From contig NZ_BMMT01000016.1 in NCBI RefSeq assembly GCF_014646075.1, forward strand, positions 1 to 64,000: a stretch of DNA of 64,000 bases, read 5' to 3'. The position numbers and the translations under genes were made by a program. The DNA is from Saccharopolyspora thermophila. Its GTDB lineage: Bacteria; Actinomycetota; Actinomycetes; Mycobacteriales; Pseudonocardiaceae. The notes beneath the pieces are model-generated. The model did no database searches. It was not told the DNA's origin and saw nothing but the letters and a program-made list of their open reading frames with translations. Positions 58,035 through 64,000 of the stretch are shown here, piece by piece (the stretch's first letter is position 1; each line of letters starts with the position of its first letter).

Positions 58035-58817
58035 TTACCGGTCCGACTCCGGTGCCCGCCGCGCCGCGTCGAGGTGGTCCCGCGCGGCCTGCTCCAGGTG
58101 GAGCAGGTCGGAGGAGACCGACGCGAAGGTGAACCCCTCGGCGAGGCGCGTCGCCGCCACCGCGCCAGCCGGGGTGTGGATGCCCACGGCCACTCCCGCC
58201 GCCGCGGCGGCCTGACGAATTCTCTCCAGCGCGGCGTCGAACTCGCCGGCCACCGCCGGGTCGTTCGGGAACCGCCCGCCCACCGCCAGGCACAAGTCCG
58301 ACGGTCCGACGTAGACCCCGTCGAGGCCGGGCGTCGCGCAGATCTCCTCAACGTTGGCCAGCCCGTCGGGCGTCTCGATCATCACCAGCACCACGGTCGC
58401 CGCATCGGCCTCGGCGGGCTTGGGCCCGATCCGCAGACCGGAGCGCGTCGGACCGTAGGACCGCCTGCCGACCGGCGGGTACCGGACCGCGGCCACCGCT
58501 GCGGCGGCCTGCTCCGGGGTGTCGACCAGCGGCACGATGACCCCGTGCGCCCCGGCGTCCAGCGCCCGCCCGATCGCGGCGGGGTCGTTGGTCTCCACCC
58601 GTACCAGGCCCACGCTGGACCCGCCGGCGTCGATGGCGGTCAGCGAGGCCAGCAGCCCCGAGTAGCCCAGCAGGCCGTGCTGGCCGTCCAGGCACACGTA
58701 GTCGTAGCCGAGGCGGGCGATCCGCTCGGTCGCGGCCGGCGCGTCGAGCACGGACCAGTAGCCGATCATCGGTTCGCGGGCGCGCAGTCGCGCGGCAAAG
58801 GCGTCAGCGGCGCTCAT
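58035..58817 (-). CDS. HpcH/HpaI-family aldolase
   Basis: 260 aa class II pyruvate-dependent aldolase: GYDYVCLDGQHGLLGYSGL (catalytic His), DAGAHGVIVPLVDTPEQAAA, VVLVMIETPDGLANVEEICA (metal Glu) and GVYVGPSDLCLAVGG. Members cleave 4-hydroxy-2-oxo acids to pyruvate and an aldehyde. It is divergent from the remains of a DeoR-type regulator, which suggests that its regulation has changed or been lost. Confidence 0.87.
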   Translation of the reverse strand: MSAADAFAARLRAREPMIGYWSVLDAPAATERIARLGYDYVCLDGQHGLLGYSGLLASLTAIDAGGSSVGLVRVETNDPAAIGRALDAGAHGVIVPLVDTPEQAAAAVAAVRYPPVGRRSYGPTRSGLRIGPKPAEADAATVVLVMIETPDGLANVEEICATPGLDGVYVGPSDLCLAVGGRFPNDPAVAGEFDAALERIRQAAAAAGVAVGIHTPAGAVAATRLAEGFTFASVSSDLLHLEQAARDHLDAARRAPESDR

Positions 58818-59042
58818 GTTCTTGTCCTCCTGCGGGCATGGGTGGTGGTCGACCGTTCGGTGGGTGGTGGCAGTCACAGTGGCACGCGTCGCGCGTTTCG
58901 TGCAAGATGTTTTGCGCGATGTGCGCAACTCGGACGTCCAGAGGCGGGCTCTGTTTCCGGAGGCGGGTATCGTTTGCGCGAAATGCGCAGTACGGCGCGG
59001 GAGGCTCAGCCGCGTCGACATCCGGCCCGAGGAGGACGACCG

Positions 59043-59489
59043 ATGCCCCCAGCAGCGTCGCGTGCCCGCCGGGACGAGATCGTCCGGCTCACGGAGCGCA
59101 CCGGCCTCGCCAGCGTGCTCGAGCTGTCCCGCAGGTTCGGCGTCACGGTGTCGACGATCCGCCGCGACCTCGCCCGGCTGCACCGAGGGCAAGCTGACCC
59201 GCACCTATGGCGGCGCGATCGCCCGCGAACCGGCCCCGGAAGCCTCACTGCGCCACCGCATCGGTGAGGACCTCACCGTCAAGCGGCGCATCGCGCGGTG
59301 CGCGCGGGCGCAGGTCCGCACGGGCGAGACCGTCCTGCTCGACGCCGGATCCACGGTCGGCGCGCTCGCCCACGACCTCCGCGATGCCGAGCACCTGACG
59401 GTCGCTGGACGCTGGTGACCGACGCGACCGCGCCGCGGGGCTTCGTCGAGGCGCTGCGCGGCACCGGCGTCGACGTCGTGCTCACCTAG
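59043..59489 (+). pseudogene. Decayed DeoR-family regulator
   Basis: Three pieces of one DeoR protein lie in different frames. The N-terminal HTH (LASVLELSRRFGVTVSTIRR DLARL) runs from ATG 59043 to about 59182. The frame then shifts, and GKLTRTYGGAIAREPAPEAS continues through VLLDAGSTVGALAHDL to a stop at 59418. The last piece, TLVTDATAPRGFVEALRGTG, returns to the first frame and stops at 59489. A 1-base insertion or 2-base deletion explains the first break. An internal loss of roughly 100 codons explains the second, because the middle of the effector domain is missing. No functional protein is expected. Confidence 0.8.
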
Positions 59490-59784
59490 CCCGCGGCCCG
59501 CCGAACGTGGTCGTCGAGTCCGAGCCGGAGGTCCCGGTGGTGCCGGTCTGCGGCCCCGAGGTGCCGCTGCCACTGGTTCCCGATGTCCCCGAGGTGCCGT
59601 GGGTCGCGGTGGTGCCCGGCGCCGGAACCTGCGGTGGATGGGTCTTGGTCGGGGTCAGGTGCACGGCTGCTGGTGGCCGCGGGGCGGCAGGCGTCGGCGC
59701 GGACAGCGCCAAACCGGCGGCCAGCACCACGGCCAGCGCGGTCGCCGCGGCGAGCGCGAGGACGACGAGTCGTGCGGGCATCAT
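59482..59784 (-). CDS. Small secreted or anchored Thr/Ser/Gly-rich protein
   Basis: 100 aa from ATG 59784 (GGGGGG upstream). An N-terminal hydrophobic segment, LVVLALAAATALAVVLAAGL, is a signal peptide or anchor. It is followed by a Pro-rich stretch and a low-complexity Gly-Thr-Ser tail with GTSG repeats. The tail is probably outside the cell and perhaps glycosylated. It overlaps the end of the DeoR pseudogene by eight bases on the other strand. Function unknown. Confidence 0.6.
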   Translation of the reverse strand: MMPARLVVLALAAATALAVVLAAGLALSAPTPAAPRPPAAVHLTPTKTHPPQVPAPGTTATHGTSGTSGTSGSGTSGPQTGTTGTSGSDSTTTFGGPRAR

Positions 59785-59952
59785 GGGCACCCCCCATGCC
59801 GTCGAGGTTCACTCGCCCACCAGGATGAGCCCGCGCACCCGGGATCGGGGTGGGTCCAACGTCCCGGCCACGCGGGAACGCGGGTCGCTCGATAGGTTCG
59901 AATCCCGCGGCGAGCTCCCGTGACCGCCGGTGGCCCGCCGTAGCGTTTCGGC

Positions 59953-60515
59953 ATGAACGGGATTGTCAAGAGGAGCGAGCCGCGCACCTCCGTCGCGCAG
60001 AACCTCCTCGAGGAGCAGGTGGGAAACGGGTTCACCGCGGCGCAGCAGTACGTGGCGATCGCCGTGTGGTTCGACCAGCGGGACCTGCCGAGGTTGGCCG
60101 CGCACTTCTACCGGCGCGCGGCGCGCAGGCGCGAGGACGCGATGCGCGTCGTCCAGTACATGATGGACAACAACATCGCGGTCGAGATCCCCGGGGTGCC
60201 GTCGGTGCGCAACGATTTCGCCGACCCCCGCGAACCGATCGCCCTGGCCCTGGAGCAGGAACACGCCGCGACGCGCGAGTTCACGGCGCTGTCCGAGCAG
60301 ATGCGCCGGGAGGGCGACCACCGCGGCGAGCAGTTGCTGCGCTGTTCCTGACCGCGCAGGTGGACAACGTCTCGCAGCTGACCACGATGCTCAACGTCGT
60401 GGACCGCGCCCAGGGTGACATGTTCGACCTGGAGACCTACCTCGCCCGCGACCCGGTCCCCGCCAGCAGGCACGACTCGGCGGCCCCGCACCCCGCCGAC
60501 CGGACGGGGGCGTGA
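59953..60515 (+). pseudogene. Frameshifted ferritin paralogue with lost ferroxidase residues
   Basis: From ATG 59953 the protein follows mycobacterial-type ferritin (BfrB): FTAAQQYVAIAVWFDQRDLP, then LAAHFYRRAARRREDAM, MMDNNIAVEIPGVPSVRNDF and EGDHRGEQLLRC, and stops at 60351. The family's next block (WFLxEQVxxVxTMxxLL) continues one frame over as FLTAQVDNVSQLTTMLNVVD to a stop at 60515. Restoring one G near 60346 (TGG for TG) would join them, so this is a single-base deletion or a sequencing error. Independently, ferroxidase positions are changed: the Glu of NEF reads Gly (VGNGF), and the EERNHAM block reads RRREDAM, losing Glu and His ligands. Confidence 0.75.
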
Positions 60516-60632
60516 CCGCGCTCCGGCCGCCCGCGAGCTGGTGACCATCGGCTCTGGCCGCGGGTGCGGCGCGGGGCGATGGTCTGAGGTGGAGACCAGC
60601 TCGGCGGACAGGGCTGGCCGGAGGGGCGGACC

Positions 60633-61514
60633 ATGATCCCGCAGCTGCGGAAACCGGTCGTCGTCGGGATCGACGGGGCCGCGTCGGCGCTGGACGCGGT
60701 GCGGTGGGCCGCGGTGGAGGCGCAGCGGCGCGGCACCGGGCTGCGCGTCGTCTGCTGCGACGTCTTCGCGCTGGTCTACCTGCCGGACGTGCCGACCGTG
60801 CGGCTGCCGGAATCGTTCCGCAACGCCGTCGCCGAGCAGGCCGCGCAGTGGTTGCAGCAAGCCAGGACCGCGGCCTGGCAGCAGGCCCCGCGCCTGCGGT
60901 ACGTGCGCACGTTCATCCGCCCCGGGACACCGGTGCCCGCCCTGCTCGACGAGTCGAAACGCGCGCAACTGGTGGTGGTGGGTAGCCGGGGCCTGGGACC
61001 GGTCAGTGGGGCGTTCGCGGGATCGGTCGCCGTGGAGCTGTCCGCACACGCCGAATGCCCGGTCGCCATCATCCGCCGACCGGTCGCGACCGAACCCGAC
61101 GCGCCGGTCGTCGTCGGGGTGGACGGCAACGCCGACCACGCGCTGGAGACCGCGTTCGAATGCGCGGCGCAGCGCCGGGCGCCGTTGGAGGCAGTGCACG
61201 CCTGGCACACCGTCGGCACCGCGCGGGCCTGGCGCAACTTCCACGACGAGGGCCGCGCCGCGGTGCTGCAACGGGAGGAAGAGCGGATTCTCGACGAGAC
61301 GCTCGCCCCGTGGTGCGAGAAGTACCTCGACGTCGAGGTGCGGCGGATCGTGGCGCAGGACACGCCGGCGCGGGCGCTGCTCCGGCACGCGCAGCACGCC
61401 CAGCTGGTGGTCGTGGGATCCCGCGGACGCGGGGCGTTCGCCGGCTTGGTGCTCGGGGCCACGAGCCAGCAGTTGGTGCACCACGCGCCGTGCCCGCTCA
61501 TCGTCGCGGGTTGA
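60633..61514 (+). CDS. Tandem universal stress protein
   Basis: 293 aa made of two UspA domains (~1-145 and ~150-293). Each ends with the nucleotide-binding Gly-rich loop: VVVGSRGLGPVSGAFAGSVA and VVVGSRGRGAFAGLVLGATS. This is the ATP-binding class seen in actinobacterial dormancy/hypoxia clusters. ATG 60633 follows GGAGGGG. It heads a short run with a SHOCT protein and a second USP. Confidence 0.9.
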   Translation: MIPQLRKPVVVGIDGAASALDAVRWAAVEAQRRGTGLRVVCCDVFALVYLPDVPTVRLPESFRNAVAEQAAQWLQQARTAAWQQAPRLRYVRTFIRPGTPVPALLDESKRAQLVVVGSRGLGPVSGAFAGSVAVELSAHAECPVAIIRRPVATEPDAPVVVGVDGNADHALETAFECAAQRRAPLEAVHAWHTVGTARAWRNFHDEGRAAVLQREEERILDETLAPWCEKYLDVEVRRIVAQDTPARALLRHAQHAQLVVVGSRGRGAFAGLVLGATSQQLVHHAPCPLIVAG

Positions 61515-61532
61515 GAACCAGGGGAGGACTCG

Positions 61533-61781
61533 ATGCACTGGGACGGTTACGGCTGGGGGGTGTGGGGACTGACGATGATGACGGTCAGCATGGTCCTGTT
61601 CTGGGCACTGGTCGTCCTGGCGATCGTCGCGCTGGTCCGCTACCTGCAGCGCAGCGGCCGGGTCGAGCGCGGCACGGGCACCGCGGAGGAGCTGCTGGCG
61701 GAGCGGTTGGCCCGCGGCGAGATCGACGAGGAGGAGTACCGGCGCAGGCGCGCGGCGCTCGGTGAACGCTGGAAACGGTGA
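61533..61781 (+). CDS. Small membrane protein with SHOCT domain
   Basis: 82 aa. One membrane helix (MVLFWALVVLAIVALVRYL) is followed by a SHOCT-like C-terminal motif (ELLAERLARGEIDEEEYRRR), a short oligomerisation module. It lies 18 bases after the tandem USP with GGGGAGG upstream, and 13 bases before the next USP start. Function unknown; often found in stress operons. Confidence 0.82.
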   Translation: MHWDGYGWGVWGLTMMTVSMVLFWALVVLAIVALVRYLQRSGRVERGTGTAEELLAERLARGEIDEEEYRRRRAALGERWKR

Positions 61782-61794
61782 GGGGGTGCAAGCC

Positions 61795-62301
61795 GTGACC
61801 GCTGGGGACTTCATCGTGGTGGGCGTCGACGGATCGGACGCCAGCGCCCGGGCGCTGCAGTGGGCCCTGGCCGAAGGGCGGCGGCGGGACGTGCCGGTGC
61901 ACGCGGTCATGGCCTGGGAGTCACACGCGGTCCTCGGCGGACCGGCGCCGCTGCTCATGCGCCCCGAGCTGGCCCCGCACCACGCGCGCGAACAGCACTG
62001 GAAGGAGCTGAACCAGGTGGTGCGCCGCTGCACCGGTGGGGAACCGGTGCCGGAGGTGCACATCGAGCTGGTCGAGGGCCGCGCCGCCGAGGTGCTGGTC
62101 AACCGGTCGGCACACGCGGCCATGCTGGTCCTGGGCGACCGCGGGCGCGGACGCGTCACCGATGCGGTGCTGGGTGGCACGGCACTGCGCGCCATCCACC
62201 GGGCGCGGTGCCCCGTGGTCGTCATCCCCAAGGGAATGCCGGAGCAGGGCGGCCGGAGCGAACCGGACGGGCTGGAGGCCATCGACCCGGTGCTGGGTTG
62301 A
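61795..62301 (+). CDS. Universal stress protein, single domain
   Basis: 168 aa from GTG 61795 (GAGGGGG upstream; GTG 61786 is the alternative). One UspA domain: FIVVGVDGSDASARALQWAL at the N-terminus and LVLGDRGRGRVTDAVLGGTA as the ATP-binding loop. Cotranscribed with the SHOCT protein and tandem USP. Convergent with the GH65 gene, five bases apart. Confidence 0.88.
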   Translation: MTAGDFIVVGVDGSDASARALQWALAEGRRRDVPVHAVMAWESHAVLGGPAPLLMRPELAPHHAREQHWKELNQVVRRCTGGEPVPEVHIELVEGRAAEVLVNRSAHAAMLVLGDRGRGRVTDAVLGGTALRAIHRARCPVVVIPKGMPEQGGRSEPDGLEAIDPVLG

Positions 62302-62306
62302 GGCCG

Positions 62307-64000
62307 TCAGCACGTGGTGGTCCCGGCCGCACCGGGCTCCAGCGAGAAGCGGGCGGTTTCTCCCGGGCCGAGCTGGATCGTGCGGCTGCCGCAGGCGCAG
62401 GTCACCGGTTCGCGGGTGTGCCCGGCCGCGGTGCGCACCGTCGCGGTGCGGCCGGTGACCCGGATGGTGAGGGGCTGTCCGCGGAACCGGATGGACAGCT
62501 CCAGCGGGCCGAGCTCCGCGGGCCACAGCGGGTTGAGCCGCAGCACGCCGCCGCGGACCTCGATCCCCGCGAAGCAGCGCTGCAGCAGGTCGATGCTGCC
62601 TGCCATGGCAGCCAGGTGGATGCCCTCGGAGGTGGTGCCGTGCTGGGTGTCGTGCAGGTCGCTGGCCAGCACCTCGTCGAAGAACTTTAGCGCCCGGTGC
62701 CTGCGGCTGCGGGCGAGGACCCAGGCGTGCACCACGGCGCTGAGCGTCGAACCGTGGCTCGTGCGCTCGAGGTAGTAGTCGATGTTGTCGGGGATGCTGG
62801 GCATCGGGTAGCCGAGCCCGGTGAACAGCTCCGCCAGTTCCTCCGCCGACAGCAGGTGGAACAACATCAGCACGTCGGCCTGCTTGGACGCCTGGTAGCG
62901 GTTGGGGTCGTCGCCCTCGGCTTCCAGGATGCGGTCCAGGCGCTGGATGTCGCCGTAGCGCCGCCGGTAGGCGGCCCAGTCCAGTTCGGCCAGCTGCTCG
63001 TAGCCCTCGAACTGGCTGATGATCCCGTCGCCGTGGAACGGCACGAACATGCGTTGCGCGATGCGTTTCCAGCGGTCGATCTCGTGGTGGCGGATGTCCA
63101 GCGCGTCGACGAGCTCGCCGCGGCGGTCGGCGGGCAGCTCCCGCAGGACCTGCACGGCCGTGCGGCACAGCCAGGCCGTCATGACGTTGGTGTAGGCGTT
63201 GTTGTCGATGCCCGGCCGGTTTGAGCCAGGGTAGGCGGTGTGGTACTCGTCCGGCCCGACCACACCGCGGATGACGTAGCGGTCCCGGCTGTGGTCGTGG
63301 TCGGCCAGGGAGGCGAAGAACCGGGTGATCTCCAGGATCATCTCGGCCCCGTGGTCCTGGTGGAACTCGTCGTCCCCGGTGGCCTGGTGGTAGTGCCACG
63401 TGTTGTGGGCGATGGCGATGCCGATGTGGCGCTGCAGGTGCGTGTGGTCGACCAGCCAGCGGCCGGAGAGCGGGTTGAGGTGTACCAGCTGGCTTTCCTC
63501 CCGCCCGTTGCTGCCGCTCTGCCACGGGAACATCGCCCCGGCGAAGCCGTTGTCGCGGGCGGCTTTCCGGGCGCGCGGCAGGCGGCGGTAGCGGTAGCGC
63601 AGCAGCGCGCGGGTCAGCTGCGGCAGGTGCAGCGTGAGGCTGGGGAGCACGAACAGCTCGTCCCAGAAGATGTGCCCGCGGTATGCCTCGCCGTGCAGCC
63701 CGCGGGCGGGGATCCCCACGTCGAGGTCGGCGGTGTGCGGTGACACCGTCTGCAGCAGATGGCACAGGTGCAGGCGAACCGCCTGCTGCGCGGGCTCGCT
63801 GGTGGACAGTCCGAAGTGGAACGCGGTGTGCAGCCGTGCCCACGCCAGGCAGTGCGACCGCAACAGGTCGTCGAAGTCGGCGGCGTCCCGCACCTGTTCG
63901 ATGGCCTCGGCGACGGGTTCGGTGCTGGCGAAGTCCCGCGACGTGTGTAGCGAGACGATCTTGTCGACCCGCACTTCGGCGTTCCGGTCGACGTCCGCGG
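62307..64000 (-). CDS. GH65-family glycosyl hydrolase/disaccharide phosphorylase (5' end beyond window)
   Basis: The frame is open to the window edge, so only the C-terminal ~565 residues are present. The (alpha/alpha)6-barrel of GH65 is clear: HGEAYRGHIFWDELFVLPSL, the catalytic Glu in GVVGPDEYHTAYPGSNRPGI, and the phosphate/sugar-contact region KQADVLMLFHLL. The C-terminal beta-sandwich follows (NPLWPAELGPLELSIRFRGQ). GH65 enzymes phosphorolyse or hydrolyse trehalose, maltose or kojibiose. Trehalose breakdown beside stress proteins would fit, but the substrate is not determined. An internal GTG at 63974 is not taken as the start because similarity continues upstream. Confidence 0.88.
   Translation of the reverse strand, partial: ADVDRNAEVRVDKIVSLHTSRDFASTEPVAEAIEQVRDAADFDDLLRSHCLAWARLHTAFHFGLSTSEPAQQAVRLHLCHLLQTVSPHTADLDVGIPARGLHGEAYRGHIFWDELFVLPSLTLHLPQLTRALLRYRYRRLPRARKAARDNGFAGAMFPWQSGSNGREESQLVHLNPLSGRWLVDHTHLQRHIGIAIAHNTWHYHQATGDDEFHQDHGAEMILEITRFFASLADHDHSRDRYVIRGVVGPDEYHTAYPGSNRPGIDNNAYTNVMTAWLCRTAVQVLRELPADRRGELVDALDIRHHEIDRWKRIAQRMFVPFHGDGIISQFEGYEQLAELDWAAYRRRYGDIQRLDRILEAEGDDPNRYQASKQADVLMLFHLLSAEELAELFTGLGYPMPSIPDNIDYYLERTSHGSTLSAVVHAWVLARSRRHRALKFFDEVLASDLHDTQHGTTSEGIHLAAMAGSIDLLQRCFAGIEVRGGVLRLNPLWPAELGPLELSIRFRGQPLTIRVTGRTATVRTAAGHTREPVTCACGSRTIQLGPGETARFSLEPGAAGTTTC

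Noticed and set aside
59889-59912. TAGGTTCGAATCCCGC resembles a tRNA T-arm.
   Set aside because: The flanking stem positions do not pair (A-C, T-G, A-C), and no acceptor, D-arm or anticodon arm can be built upstream. Chance match, or at most an ancient attachment-site relic.

Overview
The window is high-GC DNA with dense genes, strong G/C third-position bias, frequent GTG starts and many ATGA/GTGA stop-start overlaps. The gene families (mycobacterial-type ferritin, tandem universal stress proteins, GntR/FCD regulators, DUF1990 proteins, a NACHT ATPase, a PqqD-PqqE pair) point to a filamentous or related actinobacterium, most likely Pseudonocardiaceae (inferred from gene content; no rRNA is present). 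No rRNA, tRNA or CRISPR array was found.

Left part (1-20.3 kb): a minus-strand operon carries a hydroxyproline-type catabolic set (D-amino-acid dehydrogenase, DapA-like deaminase, proline-racemase-family epimerase, aldehyde dehydrogenase, APC permease). To its right are an SDR/LysR divergent pair, a polar amino acid ABC transporter, a GntR/FCD regulator and two SDR genes. Three of these units carry a related inverted repeat (TTGT-N3-ACAA core) just upstream, so they look like one regulon. Next comes an unusual 622-aa protein that joins an IS630-type transposase, with an eroded DDE triad, to a complete GntR/FCD regulator, divergent from an MFS transporter. A flavoenzyme remnant and a hydrolase/cupin/NmrA group follow.

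Middle part (20.5-37 kb): a membrane NACHT ATPase with an N-terminal VQAG-type motif resembling amyloid-signalling sequences, a small glycine-rich protein, an fdhD plus FdhF/YdeP-like molybdoenzyme pair, and a 750-aa beta-helix-like membrane protein. Then a minus-strand pqqA-pqqD-pqqE set with an MFS exporter but without pqqB or pqqC, a DoxX protein, an ArsR-type Cys-containing regulator, two DUF1990-type proteins, a HAD phosphatase and a RidA protein.

Catabolic island (37-46 kb): a BCCT transporter is divergent from a tightly coupled eight-gene operon: GntR, luciferase-like monooxygenase, two DUF1185 proteins, alpha/beta hydrolase, aldehyde dehydrogenase, flavin reductase and a RibBA paralogue. 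Two copies of a 17-bp operator (core TTGCATGCAA) lie in the divergent region, one over the regulator's start codon. By gene content this resembles oxygenolytic ring cleavage of a pyridinium or other N-heterocyclic betaine (inference).

Right part (46-64 kb): an XRE-cupin regulator divergent from an EamA exporter with twin operator repeats, a B3/B4 editing-domain protein, a DUF2267 protein, an AraC/VOC/UvrA-like group, a manganese catalase, an ATP-grasp protein, RecD2 and an HpcH/HpaI aldolase beside a decayed DeoR regulator. A stress or dormancy-like cluster closes the window: a frameshifted ferritin with a lost ferroxidase centre, two universal stress proteins, a SHOCT protein and a GH65 phosphorylase/hydrolase that runs off the end.
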